Source of the DNA: an uncultured Eubacteriales bacterium
GTDB lineage: Bacteria; Bacillota; Clostridia; Oscillospirales; Acutalibacteraceae
Direction: 5' to 3'
DNA length: 64,000 bases
Assembly (NCBI GenBank): GCA_949293815.1
Contig: CASFEZ010000001.1
Location: forward strand, 1-64,000
The notes under the pieces are model-generated. The model was not told where the DNA came from. It was given only the letters and a program-made list of their open reading frames with translations, and searched no databases. Of the stretch, positions 25,227 to 33,890 are shown piece after piece. The position numbers were made by a program, and so were the translations under genes. Numbering within the stretch: position 1 is the first letter of the stretch; each line of letters opens with the position of its first letter.

Positions 25227-26480
25227 ATGAAAAATAAAAACAAATTTCGCATTCTGTCTGTTTTGCTCAGCTGCTGTCTGCTGGTCTGTGCGCTGCCGGT
25301 TTCGGCTGCTGCTGCGGACAACACCAATTACCCCTATGTTTTTGTGCACGGCATGATGGGCTGGGGCGAATATGACGGCGTAAACAGCCTTTCCCCTTAC
25401 TGGGGCGGCAGCAACGGCGATATGCTTGCTGCTCTTGAAGAACAGGGCTATACCTGCTATGCCGCCTCGGTGGGTAAAGTCAGTTCCAACTGGGACAGAG
25501 CCTGCGAGCTGTACGCCCAGCTGACCGGTACGGTAGTGGATTACGGCGAGGCGCACAGTAAGGCGCACGGGCATGCCCGTTACGGCAGAAGCTATGAGGG
25601 CAGGGCGCTGCTGGACACCTTTGGCAAAACCGATGAAAACGGCGATTTGATTAAAATTAACCTGTTCGGTCACAGCCTGGGCGGACCGACGGTTCGGTTG
25701 TTTACCTGGCTTTTGGAAAACGGCTCGGCGGAGGAATGCGCCGCCTCCGGTGCGGATGTATCCCCCTTCTTTACCGGCGGAAAAGGGGAGTATGTGCATT
25801 CTGTTACAACCTGGAGCGCGCCGCATAACGGGACGCCCGCTGCCAATATTTTGTATGATCAGCTGCCGACCGCTTATTTGCTGGCATTTATGGGCAATCT
25901 GCTGGGCTGTTCTTCGATGTCCAGTTTTTGGGATTATCAGCTGGAGCAGTTTGGGCTGACCTCTGTGCCGGATCAGGGGATCACCGCCAAACTGAATTTG
26001 GCGGGTATTGTGCGGATGGTAAAAAGCAACGACAATTGCGGCTATGATTTGACCATTCGCGGCGCAAAGGCGCTGAATGAAATGATTGATACCGTAGACG
26101 GGGTTTACTATTTCTCCTTTACCGGCGAAAAGGTGGATTTGCAGCCCGACGGTACCTATAAAGCCCAAAAGGATATGTTTATCCTGTTCCCGCTGCTTTC
26201 CAATAAAATCGGTAAGTTGGACGGGGAAGTCTATGACGGTGTTTCCCTCGGCGCCAATTGGCGGGAAAATGACGGGCTGGTGCCGGTAATCTCCGGTCAG
26301 GCGCCTTTTGATGAAGCGTCTGTTTTCTACAGCGATGCGAAGGACGAAACCCTTGCAACCGGTGTTTGGCATATTATGCCGCTGATTGAAAATTTCAGCC
26401 ATGTGAGCTATATGGGCATGGATACGGACAATTTCCAATACCTTTATGAAGAGCAGATGGCACGTATCAATGCGCTGTAA
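25227..26480 (+). CDS. Secreted lipase (family I.5-like alpha/beta hydrolase)
   Basis: 417 residues with a clear signal peptide (Lys-rich start, hydrophobic core, cleavage near SAAAA-DN at about residue 30). The mature part opens with VFVHGMMGWGEY, the oxyanion-loop signature of staphylococcal/Geobacillus-type lipases. The nucleophile elbow is GHSLGG, the catalytic Asp is likely in ENDGLVPV and the His in FSHVSYMG. Expected activity: hydrolysis of triacylglycerols or other carboxyl esters outside the cell. AGAGAGGG is 6 bases before the ATG at 25227; an upstream in-frame ATG at 25173 lacks both a site and a signal peptide. A terminator follows. Confidence 0.9.
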   Translation: MKNKNKFRILSVLLSCCLLVCALPVSAAAADNTNYPYVFVHGMMGWGEYDGVNSLSPYWGGSNGDMLAALEEQGYTCYAASVGKVSSNWDRACELYAQLTGTVVDYGEAHSKAHGHARYGRSYEGRALLDTFGKTDENGDLIKINLFGHSLGGPTVRLFTWLLENGSAEECAASGADVSPFFTGGKGEYVHSVTTWSAPHNGTPAANILYDQLPTAYLLAFMGNLLGCSSMSSFWDYQLEQFGLTSVPDQGITAKLNLAGIVRMVKSNDNCGYDLTIRGAKALNEMIDTVDGVYYFSFTGEKVDLQPDGTYKAQKDMFILFPLLSNKIGKLDGEVYDGVSLGANWRENDGLVPVISGQAPFDEASVFYSDAKDETLATGVWHIMPLIENFSHVSYMGMDTDNFQYLYEEQMARINAL

Positions 26481-26497
26481 GTCGTATAGGATTTAAT

Positions 26498-26538
26498 AAA
26501 AAGAGGACGCTTGCCGTAAGGCGGTGCGTCCTCTTTTT
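26498..26538. terminator. Bidirectional terminator between lipase and pyrophosphatase
   Basis: Stem AAAAAGAGGACGC / GCGTCCTCTTTTT with a 15-base loop. A-run and T-run flank both sides, so it can serve both convergent genes. Confidence 0.88.
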
Positions 26539-26552
26539 ACATGTGCATCGGA

Positions 26553-27092
26553 TTATTTTTGATTGGTAAAATGAACCTTATAGTTTTCGATAGCCTCCTG
26601 TATAATGCGAACCGCCTCGTCTTTCCCGGCGGCCTCATCGACCACGGTTTCCTTGCCCTCCAAATCCTTGTACACGGTAAAGAAATGGGTCATTTCCGAA
26701 AAAATATGGGGCGGCAGCTCGCCGATGTCCCGGTACATACTGTAGGTCGGATCGCCGAACGGAATGGCAATGATTTTATCGTCGTGCCGCCCGCTGTCCA
26801 GCATGGAGATAACGCCGATGGGATAGGAGTGTACAATAGTCAGCGGGTGAATCGGCTCGGAGCAGAGCACCAGCACATCCAGCGGGTCCAAATCGTCGCC
26901 GTAGGAACGGGGAATAAAGCCATAGTTCGCCGGATAGTGGGTAGAGGTGTACAGCACCCGGTCAAGCATCAAAAGTCCGGTTTCCTTATCCAGCTCGTAT
27001 TTATTCTTGCTCCCCTTGGGAATTTCGATAACCGCCAAAAAATCCTCCGGGGTGATATAGGCGGGGTTGACGTCGTGCCAGATGTTGTTCAT
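26553..27092 (-). CDS. ppa: Inorganic pyrophosphatase (soluble, family I)
   Basis: 179 residues. Hydrolyses pyrophosphate made by biosynthesis, using Mg2+. Family I features are present: an EIPKGSKNKYE active-site strand, YPANYGFIP, and the signature GDDLDPLDVLVL with the three metal-binding Asp. The start at 27092 is chosen because GGAGC is 6-8 bases upstream; an in-frame ATG slightly upstream adds seven unlikely residues. The gene stands alone and faces the lipase gene. The second repeat element lies just upstream of it. Confidence 0.95.
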   Translation of the reverse strand: MNNIWHDVNPAYITPEDFLAVIEIPKGSKNKYELDKETGLLMLDRVLYTSTHYPANYGFIPRSYGDDLDPLDVLVLCSEPIHPLTIVHSYPIGVISMLDSGRHDDKIIAIPFGDPTYSMYRDIGELPPHIFSEMTHFFTVYKDLEGKETVVDEAAGKDEAVRIIQEAIENYKVHFTNQK

Positions 27093-27147
27093 AATGGTTG
27101 CTCCTTGCATCATATATTTCTTTATAAGAGGGAAGAGGGAGATGAAA

Positions 27148-27345
27148 AGAGTGAAGAGTGAAGAGTGAAGAGTGAAGATGTGGAAGGCTTCGCCTTAGAT
27201 TATAGATAATTTTGTATAATTGGAAAGATAGAGGCTTGAAGGGAAGAAAGATATATACGAGGTATTTTTTATACCTGCAAACAATCTACCATTCACGCCC
27301 GCAGGGCGTCCGAATCTTCACTCTTCACTCTTCACTCTTCACTCT
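27148..27345 (-). repeat. About 200-bp intergenic repeat element, copy 2 (inverted)
   Basis: Reverse complement of the element at 24150-24347, including the terminal GAGTGAA heptamer arrays and the internal CGGACGCCC...GGGCGTG hairpin. A GC-rich hairpin (27346-27362, GCGCCGC AAG GCGGCGC) abuts the side nearest hisIE, two bases from that stop codon, as at copy 1. Confidence 0.85.
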
Positions 27346-27363
27346 GCGCCGCAAGGCGGCGCA

Positions 27364-28008
27364 TTAGGTCATCTTCTCCTGCTTCACCTTATGGTCAATC
27401 ACATGGCGGCTTGCCAGTTCATTGGTGACATCATCTAAACTAATGCCCATTTCAATCATCAGCACCATGACATGATATGCCAAATCCGCAATTTCGTAAA
27501 TGGTTTCCTTTTTGTCGTTCGCCTTGCCGGCAATAATAACCTCGGTGCTCTCCTCGCCGACCTTTTTCAAAATCTTGTCGATGCCCTTATTGAATAGATA
27601 GGTAGTGTAAGAGCCCTCCTTGGGATTGTCCTTGCGACCTTGCAGCAGCGCCATCAGACCTTCATAGGTAAAGGGCGCGGCGTCCGATTCAAAAACCGGC
27701 TGAAAAAAGCAGCTCTCGCTGCCGGTATGGCAGGCGGGTCCCTCTTTGTTGACCTTGATCACCAGCGCGTCCTTATCGCAGTCGGCGGTGATGGAAACAA
27801 TATGCTGCACATTGCCGCTCGTCTCCCCCTTGCGCCACAGGCACTGCCGGGAGCGCGACCAGAAGCAGGTACGTCCCTCTTGTAAGGATATGGCAAGGCT
27901 TTCCCGGTTCATATACGCCAGCGTCAGCACCTCGCCGGTGGAAGCATCGGTAACAATGGCGGGAATCAGACCCTTATCGTCAAATTTTAATTCCTCTATG
28001 GTAAGCAT
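27364..28008 (-). CDS. hisIE: Bifunctional phosphoribosyl-AMP cyclohydrolase / phosphoribosyl-ATP pyrophosphatase
   Basis: 214 residues catalysing steps 2 and 3 of histidine synthesis. The N-terminal HisI part (about 1-110) has SRQCLWRKGETSGN and the metal-site Asp/Cys cluster TADCDKDA with GPACHTG. The C-terminal HisE part (about 120-205) has GEESTEVIIAGK and a helix with DLAYHVMVL. It is the last gene of the nine-gene his operon, 77 bp after hisF. That gap contains a GC-rich hairpin which may alter expression of this gene relative to the rest. Confidence 0.96.
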   Translation of the reverse strand: MLTIEELKFDDKGLIPAIVTDASTGEVLTLAYMNRESLAISLQEGRTCFWSRSRQCLWRKGETSGNVQHIVSITADCDKDALVIKVNKEGPACHTGSESCFFQPVFESDAAPFTYEGLMALLQGRKDNPKEGSYTTYLFNKGIDKILKKVGEESTEVIIAGKANDKKETIYEIADLAYHVMVLMIEMGISLDDVTNELASRHVIDHKVKQEKMT

Positions 28009-28064
28009 GGTGATGTCCTTTCTTGGTCTTTATTATGCAATGCCTATCGGCGGAAAACACTCTG

Positions 28065-28088
28065 TAAAGCGCCGCTCGCGGCGCTTTA
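28065..28088 (-). other. Hairpin between hisF and hisIE
   Basis: Perfect inverted repeat TAAAGCGCCGC / GCGGCGCTTTA with a 2-base loop, overlapping the hisF stop codon. There is no T-run, so it is likely an RNA-stability or processing element. Confidence 0.6.
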
Positions 28089-28844
28089 TAGCCTCACCGT
28101 AATCCCCGCGTCCCTCAGGCTCTCTTTAAGCTCCTGGATGTTGACTTCGCCAAAGTGGAAGATGGAGGCGGCAAGCCCCGCGTCTACTTTGGGGATTTCG
28201 CGGAACAGGGTGATAAAATCTTCTATTTTGCCCGCGCCGCCGGAGGCGATCACCGGTACGCTGACCGCGTCGCACACCGCCTGAAGCATCGGCAAATCAA
28301 AGCCGTTTTTTACCCCGTCGGTGTCCATACTGTTCAAAACCACTTCGCCCGCACCCATGTCAACGCAGCGGCGGATCCATTCCACCGCTTCCATGCCGGT
28401 GTTCTCCCGTCCGCCTTTGGCAAAGACTGTGAATTTACCGTCCACCCGCTTGACATCGGCGGAGATGACCACGCACTGGTCACCGTAACGCTTGGCGGCC
28501 TCCTCTATCAGCTTCGGGTTGCGAATCGCGCCGGAATTGACGCTGACCTTGTCCGCGCCGCATTTAAGCACCCGGTCAAAATCTTCCACGGTATTGATAG
28601 CGCCGCCCACCGTCAGGGGAATAAAAATCGTGGAGGCGGTTTTGGTTAAAATATCGGTAAACAGGCTTCTGCCCTCCGCCGAGGCGGTGATGTCGTAAAA
28701 CACCAGCTCGTCCGCGCCGGCTTTGCTGTAATAGGCTGCCAGCTCCACCGGGTCGTTGACATCGTGCAGTCCTTCAAAATTGACGCCTTTTACCACCCGA
28801 CCGTCTTTCACATCCAGGCAGGGGATAATGCGCTTGGTTATCAT
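28086..28844 (-). CDS. hisF: Imidazole glycerol phosphate synthase, cyclase subunit HisF
   Basis: 252 residues, a TIM barrel that joins ammonia from HisH to PRFAR to give IGP and AICAR. Diagnostic motifs are IIPCLDVKDGRVVKGV at the N-terminus (catalytic Asp11), DITAS, LTVGGAI and the second catalytic Asp in NSMDTDG. The frame is open for 77 codons further upstream inside hisA, but the correct start is the ATG at 28844, which overlaps the hisA stop (ATGA). The AICAR by-product enters the purine pathway encoded later in this window. Confidence 0.97.
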   Translation of the reverse strand: MITKRIIPCLDVKDGRVVKGVNFEGLHDVNDPVELAAYYSKAGADELVFYDITASAEGRSLFTDILTKTASTIFIPLTVGGAINTVEDFDRVLKCGADKVSVNSGAIRNPKLIEEAAKRYGDQCVVISADVKRVDGKFTVFAKGGRENTGMEAVEWIRRCVDMGAGEVVLNSMDTDGVKNGFDLPMLQAVCDAVSVPVIASGGAGKIEDFITLFREIPKVDAGLAASIFHFGEVNIQELKESLRDAGITVRL

Positions 28845-29566
28845 TCTGCATCGCCTCCAAACGCGCGGATTGCTTCGGCAAGGTCCATATCGCCGGTATA
28901 CAGCGCTTTGCCGAGAATTGCGCCGTACAGGTGCATCTGTTGTAGTTTCTGTAAATCCTCCATGCTGCTCACGCCGCCGGAGGCGACAATCTGCATGGAA
29001 AACCGATCGCTCAGCTGCCGGTACAGCGCGATATTCGCGCCGGAAAGCAATCCGTCCCGGGAAATATCGGTGCAAATAACGGTTTTGACGCCTTTTTGCT
29101 GGAGCGATTCAAAAAAATCGAAGGTGGTCAGAGCGGAGTCCTCAAGCCAGCCCTTGATGGAAACATAGCCGTCCCGCAAATCCGCGCCGACGGCAATTTT
29201 CTCGCCGTAGCGCGCGAGCATCCGCTCCAAAAAAGCGGGGTCGGTCACCGCAGCCGTACCCAGAATCACCCGGTACACCCCCAGCTGCAAATACCGTTCC
29301 ACCGTCTGCTCGTCCCGAATGCCGCCGCCGATTTCCACCCGCAGATGGGTATTTTTTACAATTTCCTCTACCGTAGCAAGGTTCGGCGTGCCGCCGTCCT
29401 TTGCCCCCTGCAAATCCACCAGATGCAGGTGTTTTGCCCCGGCGTTTTGAAAGCGCAGGGCAGCGTTCAGCGCCTTTTTTTCGTAGACGGTCATCTGGTT
29501 GTAATCGCCCTTGACCAGTCGCACCGCCTGGCCGTCAATCAAATCAATGGCGGGGAATAAAATCAT
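28841..29566 (-). CDS. hisA: ProFAR isomerase HisA
   Basis: 241 residues, a TIM barrel performing the Amadori rearrangement of ProFAR to PRFAR. The N-terminus FPAIDLIDGQAVRLVKGDY carries the catalytic Asp; EIGGGIRD and TDISRDG carry the phosphate sites and the second catalytic Asp. Spacing to hisH is 15 bp, and the end overlaps hisF by four bases. Confidence 0.97.
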   Translation of the reverse strand: MILFPAIDLIDGQAVRLVKGDYNQMTVYEKKALNAALRFQNAGAKHLHLVDLQGAKDGGTPNLATVEEIVKNTHLRVEIGGGIRDEQTVERYLQLGVYRVILGTAAVTDPAFLERMLARYGEKIAVGADLRDGYVSIKGWLEDSALTTFDFFESLQQKGVKTVICTDISRDGLLSGANIALYRQLSDRFSMQIVASGGVSSMEDLQKLQQMHLYGAILGKALYTGDMDLAEAIRAFGGDAE

Positions 29567-29581
29567 TCGCTTTCCCTCCCG

Positions 29582-30199
29582 TCAAAGCGCCGCAAAGGCG
29601 CGCAGAATCGCAAGCCCCACTTCGCCGCTTTTTTCCGGGTGGAACTGGGTGCCGTATACATTGCCGTTTTGCACCGCGGCGGTCAGGGGCGCACCGTATT
29701 CGGCGGTGGCAATCACCGCCTCGTCGCAGTCGGCGGCGTAATAAGAGTGGACAAAGTAAACAAAGTCCCCCTCCTTGATATGCTGAAAGAGGGGCGATAC
29801 CGGACGCCCTTTGGGGAACCCAAGGGCGTTCCAGCCGATATGGGGAATTTTCAGGTCGGCGGGAATCACATCCCGAATGGGACGCACCGCGCCTTTTATC
29901 AGCCCCAGCCCCTCGTGTTCGCCGTATTCATAGCTTTTCTCCAGGAGCATTTGCATCCCAAGGCAAATGCCCAAAAGCGGTTTTCCGCCTGCCGCCTCCT
30001 GCTTTACGACTTTGTCCAGTCCGCTGTCCCGCAGCTTCCCTGCCGCGTCCGCAAACGCGCCGACGCCAGGCAGAATCATCCGGTCGCTGCCGGCGATTGT
30101 TTTCGGGTCGGCGGTCACCACAGCGGGTACGCCGATGCTTTGCAGCGAGCTTTTCAGCGAAAACAGGTTGCCAACGCCGTAATCAATAATTGCAGTCAT
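29582..30199 (-). CDS. hisH: Imidazole glycerol phosphate synthase, glutaminase subunit HisH
   Basis: 205 residues of class I glutamine amidotransferase fold. Motifs: YGVGN near the start, PGVGAF, the nucleophile Cys in GICLGMQ, and His-Glu in FHPEKSG. Supplies ammonia to HisF. Follows hisB by 46 bp in the operon. Confidence 0.96.
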   Translation of the reverse strand: MTAIIDYGVGNLFSLKSSLQSIGVPAVVTADPKTIAGSDRMILPGVGAFADAAGKLRDSGLDKVVKQEAAGGKPLLGICLGMQMLLEKSYEYGEHEGLGLIKGAVRPIRDVIPADLKIPHIGWNALGFPKGRPVSPLFQHIKEGDFVYFVHSYYAADCDEAVIATAEYGAPLTAAVQNGNVYGTQFHPEKSGEVGLAILRAFAAL

Positions 30200-30245
30200 C
30201 GCTTTCTCCTTCCACTTGCCGCAAAAAGGCGGCGGGGTCTAAGCA

Positions 30246-30833
30246 TCAAAGTACGCCTTTGCTCGAGGGAATCTCGTCCGCCGCGTCGGGGTCAATGCGG
30301 ACCGCTTCGCGCATGGCACGACCAAAGGCCTTAAACGCACCCTCGATGATATGATGGCTGTTTTCGCCCGCCATCTGCCGCAAATGCAGCGTTAGTTGGG
30401 CGCTGCGCACAAACCCTTCAAAAAATTCCTTCGTCAGCTCGGTGTCAAAATCGCCGACCTTGGCGGCGGGAATATGCAAATCATAGCCCAGACAGCCTCT
30501 GCCCGATACATCCACCGCGCAGAGAATCAGCGCCTCATCCATGGGAATGAGCTTGTGGGCGTAGCGGATAATGCCGCGCTTTTCGCCCAGCGCCTCGGCG
30601 AACGCCTGCCCCAGGCAGATGGCGATATCCTCGGTGGTGTGGTGACCGTCCACCTCGGTATCCCCCTTGCAGACGACCGACAAATCAAACCGACCGTGCT
30701 TTGCGAACAGGGTCAGCATATGGTTCAAAAAACCAATGCCGGTGTCAATTTCGCCCGTACCGCTGCCCTCCAGCGTCAGGCGCAAGTCAATATCCGTTTC
30801 GGCGGTTTTCCGCCGGATGGCTGCACTGCGCAT
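30246..30833 (-). CDS. hisB: Imidazoleglycerol-phosphate dehydratase
   Basis: 195 residues, monofunctional, dehydrating IGP to imidazole acetol-phosphate. Mn-binding His/Glu clusters are present: GFLNHML, DGHHTTED, ENSHHIIEG. No phosphatase domain is fused, as expected in Gram-positives. A histidinol-phosphate phosphatase gene is not in this window and must be elsewhere. Only 3 bp separate it from hisC. Confidence 0.97.
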   Translation of the reverse strand: MRSAAIRRKTAETDIDLRLTLEGSGTGEIDTGIGFLNHMLTLFAKHGRFDLSVVCKGDTEVDGHHTTEDIAICLGQAFAEALGEKRGIIRYAHKLIPMDEALILCAVDVSGRGCLGYDLHIPAAKVGDFDTELTKEFFEGFVRSAQLTLHLRQMAGENSHHIIEGAFKAFGRAMREAVRIDPDAADEIPSSKGVL

Positions 30834-30836
30834 GGT

Positions 30837-31898
30837 TTACCCTCCGTTTTCTAAAATTTCCTTGATTTGCCGAAGCAAAATCTCCATTTGCTGCGGGGTG
30901 CCGATGGTGATGCGCACAAACCCATCGATGCGCGGCGCGCTGAAATGCCGCACCAGAATGCCCCGGTTCTTCAGCGCCTCATACAGGGCTTGCCCGCCGA
31001 TTGTTTCGTGGGCGGCGAACAGGAAATTCGCCAGCGAATCGGTGACAAAAAAGCCCATCTCCCGCAGCGATTCTTTTGTATGCTCCCGGGTGCTTTTCAG
31101 CTCCCGGATTTTTTCGTCATAGTAGCTTTGGCTGTCCATCGCCGCTTCTGCCGCCGCCATGGACAAGCGGTTGATATTATAGGGGTTGGTGGTGTTTTTG
31201 ATTCGGTTCAAGTCCCGAATCAGCGCCGCATCGCCAATCCCAAAGCCCACCCGCGCCCCGGCGAGGGCACGGCTTTTGGAAAAGGTGGAAACCACTAAAA
31301 GATTCTCGTGCGTTTTGGTCAGATCCACCATACTCTCGGCGCCGAAGTCCACATACGCCTCGTCTATCACAACCACATGGTCGGGGTTGGATTCTAAAAT
31401 CTTTATCACATCTGCCTTTTGCAAGCACAGGCCGGTGGGGGCGTTGGGGCTGGCGAGCACCACCATTTGCCCGCAGCCGATATAGTCGGCGGGGTCCACG
31501 GTAAAATCCTGCCGCAGAGGCGCTATGGCAACCGGCAAATCATACAGGGCGGCAAACACCGGGTAAAACCCATAGGTAATATCCGCAAACCGTACCCCGT
31601 CCGTGCCAAAGACCAGAAAGGCGAAGTTCAGTACCTCGTCCGAGCCGTTGCCCACAAATACATTTTCAGGCGAAGTCTGGTAATGGGCGGCAATTTTTTC
31701 CCGCAGGGTGCGCACGGTCGGGTCGGAATACAGCCGCAGGGCGGCGACCTCGTCCGTATTTATCCGCTCGAGTACCGCCGGCGCCGGGGGATAGGGAAAT
31801 TCGTTGGTATTCAGTTTGATATACTGCATGTCCCGGGGCTGTTCCCCGGGCACATATTCTTCCAGCTGCCCTAAGCGGCTGTTGATAAATCGGCTCAT
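30837..31898 (-). CDS. hisC: Histidinol-phosphate aminotransferase
   Basis: 353 residues, fold-type I PLP enzyme. Visible motifs are GNGSDEVL (cofactor phosphate loop), SPNAPTG, IDEAYVDF, and the PLP-binding Lys in STFSKSRALAGARVG. It converts imidazole acetol-phosphate to histidinol-phosphate. Its start overlaps the end of hisD by four bases (ATGA-type coupling). Confidence 0.96.
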   Translation of the reverse strand: MSRFINSRLGQLEEYVPGEQPRDMQYIKLNTNEFPYPPAPAVLERINTDEVAALRLYSDPTVRTLREKIAAHYQTSPENVFVGNGSDEVLNFAFLVFGTDGVRFADITYGFYPVFAALYDLPVAIAPLRQDFTVDPADYIGCGQMVVLASPNAPTGLCLQKADVIKILESNPDHVVVIDEAYVDFGAESMVDLTKTHENLLVVSTFSKSRALAGARVGFGIGDAALIRDLNRIKNTTNPYNINRLSMAAAEAAMDSQSYYDEKIRELKSTREHTKESLREMGFFVTDSLANFLFAAHETIGGQALYEALKNRGILVRHFSAPRIDGFVRITIGTPQQMEILLRQIKEILENGG

Positions 31899-33184
31899 TG
31901 ACTCACTTCTCCGGTTTCTTTTCGCACCAGCACCGAGCGGGCATGGGCGGAAAGCCCCTCCGTTTCGGCGAAATGGGCAATATCGTCCGCCGCTTTGTTC
32001 AACGCATCGGCGGTGTAATAGGTAAAGGAATATTTTTTGATAAAATCATCCACCGAGAGCGGGCTGGAGAACCGCGCTGTGCCGCCGGTGGGCAGGGTGT
32101 GGTTGGGTCCCGCGAAATAATCGCCCAGCGCTTCCGGGCAGCTGCGCCCCAAAAAGACGCTGCCCGCGTTGTGGATGCGGTTCAATAAATCAAAGGGCGC
32201 GTCGGTGCAGATTTCCAAATGCTCCGGCGCAATCTCGTTGGCAATGGCGATGGCGGTTTCCATATTTTCGGTCACGATGATTTTGCCGTTGTTTTCAATA
32301 GATGCGCGGGCAATTTCCTCCCGGGGCAGCACAGAGAGCTGTTTTTCCACCTCTTCGGCGGTTTTTTTGGCAAAATCCATGCTGTCGGTAATGAGCACCG
32401 CAGACGCCATCCGGTCGTGCTCCGCCTGGGAGAGCAAATCCGCCGCCGCATAGCGCGGGTCGGTTTTGCCGTCCGCCAGGATAAGAATTTCGCTCGGTCC
32501 GGCAATCATATCAATACCGCAAACCCCGTAGACCTGTTTTTTCGCTTCCGCCACAAAGGCGTTGCCCGGTCCCACAATCTTGTCCGCCTTGGGGATGCTC
32601 TCGGTGCCGTACGCCAGCGCCGCTATGGCCTGCGCGCCGCCGACCTTATAGATGCGATCCACCCCTGCCACATGGGCGGCTGCCAGAATCTGGGGGCGAA
32701 TGCTGCCGTCCGGGGCGGGGGGCGTGACCATAATTAGGTTTTCTACGCCGGCGATTTTGGCGGGAATGGCATTCATCAGCACCGACGAGGGGTAGCTTGC
32801 CGTGCCGCCGGGCACATACAGCCCCACCGTTTGTAAGGGCAGGATTTTCTGCCCCAAAACAATGCCGTCGTCTTCGTTTATCACAAAGCCGGTGCGCTTC
32901 TGTTTTTCGTGAAAGGCACGGATATTGGCGGCGGATTTTTCCAGAATTTCAATAAATTTCGGATCGACCGCCGAAAGCGCCGCCTGCATTTCTGCTTCGG
33001 AAACCGCCAAATCCTGAAGCTTCGCCCGGTCAAATTTTTCGCTGTATTCCCGCAAAGCCGCATCGCCGTTTTGCCGCACCCGGGCAATGATTTCGGCGAC
33101 GGTGCCGGAAACATCCGTAGCCGCCGTGCCCCGGTTGAAAATTTCGGCGTTGTCAATCTCGCCGTATGTTAAGATTCGTATCAT
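31895..33184 (-). CDS. hisD: Histidinol dehydrogenase
   Basis: 429 residues, zinc- and NAD-dependent, oxidising histidinol twice to histidine. Motifs: PGGTASYPS, VGPGNAFVAEAKKQVYG, AGPSEILI and QAEHDRMASA. Full length for the family. Separated from hisG by 67 bp and overlaps hisC. Confidence 0.97.
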   Translation of the reverse strand: MIRILTYGEIDNAEIFNRGTAATDVSGTVAEIIARVRQNGDAALREYSEKFDRAKLQDLAVSEAEMQAALSAVDPKFIEILEKSAANIRAFHEKQKRTGFVINEDDGIVLGQKILPLQTVGLYVPGGTASYPSSVLMNAIPAKIAGVENLIMVTPPAPDGSIRPQILAAAHVAGVDRIYKVGGAQAIAALAYGTESIPKADKIVGPGNAFVAEAKKQVYGVCGIDMIAGPSEILILADGKTDPRYAAADLLSQAEHDRMASAVLITDSMDFAKKTAEEVEKQLSVLPREEIARASIENNGKIIVTENMETAIAIANEIAPEHLEICTDAPFDLLNRIHNAGSVFLGRSCPEALGDYFAGPNHTLPTGGTARFSSPLSVDDFIKKYSFTYYTADALNKAADDIAHFAETEGLSAHARSVLVRKETGEVSQ

Positions 33185-33251
33185 CTTCTGTCACTCCCGC
33201 CCGGCGCTTTTTTTATATCGCGCCGGTTGTGTTTTTTATGTATCGTTCATA

Positions 33252-33887
33252 TCATGCCCGTTTGGTGCAAAGGGCTTCCATCTGCCGCGCCAATTGTGTA
33301 ATCTCCTGATTCTTAAATTGAAAGCTCGCCTTGTTGGCAATCAGCCGGGCGCTGATGGGCAAAATGGTTTCCAGCGGCGTCAAATCGTTCTCCAGCAGCG
33401 TCGTGCCGGTTTCTACAATGTCCACAATCACATCCGACAGCCCTAAAATCGGCGCAATTTCAATCGAGCCGTTGAGCTTTATCACATCAATCTGCCGGCT
33501 TTGCGAGGCATAATAGGCTTTGGCAATTTCCGGGAACTTGGTCGCCACCCGTAAGGTGCGCTCCCGATCGTCGTAAAAATCCTTTTTCCCGGCGACGCAC
33601 ATCCGGCATTTGCCCAGCCCCAAATCCACCAGCTCGTAGACATCGGGCTTGTATTCTTCCAGAATATCTTTTCCTGCCACGCCGATATCCGCCGCGCCCC
33701 TCTGCACATAAATGGCAACATCCGAGGGCTTGACCCAAAAATAGCGCACGCCGGTCTCTTCGTTTTCAAAGATGAGCTTTCGTCCCGGCTCGTGAATGGC
33801 GGGACAGCTTTTGCCCGCCTGCTCGAACATGGCCAGCACCTTTTCGCCCAGGCGCCCTTTCGGCAAAGCAATATTCAGCATCTGCAT
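33252..33887 (-). CDS. hisG: ATP phosphoribosyltransferase, short form
   Basis: 211 residues, which is the short HisG lacking the C-terminal histidine-binding domain. It makes phosphoribosyl-ATP from PRPP and ATP. Motifs: IALPKGRLGE near the N-terminus and DVIVDIVETGTTL for PRPP binding. Short HisG needs HisZ for activity and feedback control, and hisZ is immediately upstream (3 bp). Confidence 0.96.
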   Translation of the reverse strand: MQMLNIALPKGRLGEKVLAMFEQAGKSCPAIHEPGRKLIFENEETGVRYFWVKPSDVAIYVQRGAADIGVAGKDILEEYKPDVYELVDLGLGKCRMCVAGKKDFYDDRERTLRVATKFPEIAKAYYASQSRQIDVIKLNGSIEIAPILGLSDVIVDIVETGTTLLENDLTPLETILPISARLIANKASFQFKNQEITQLARQMEALCTKRA

Positions 33888-33890
33888 CCG

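Noticed and set aside
28845-29075. N-terminal extension of hisF
   Set aside because: The extra 77 codons overlap hisA and do not resemble HisF; the ATG at 28844 overlapping the hisA stop is the normal start.
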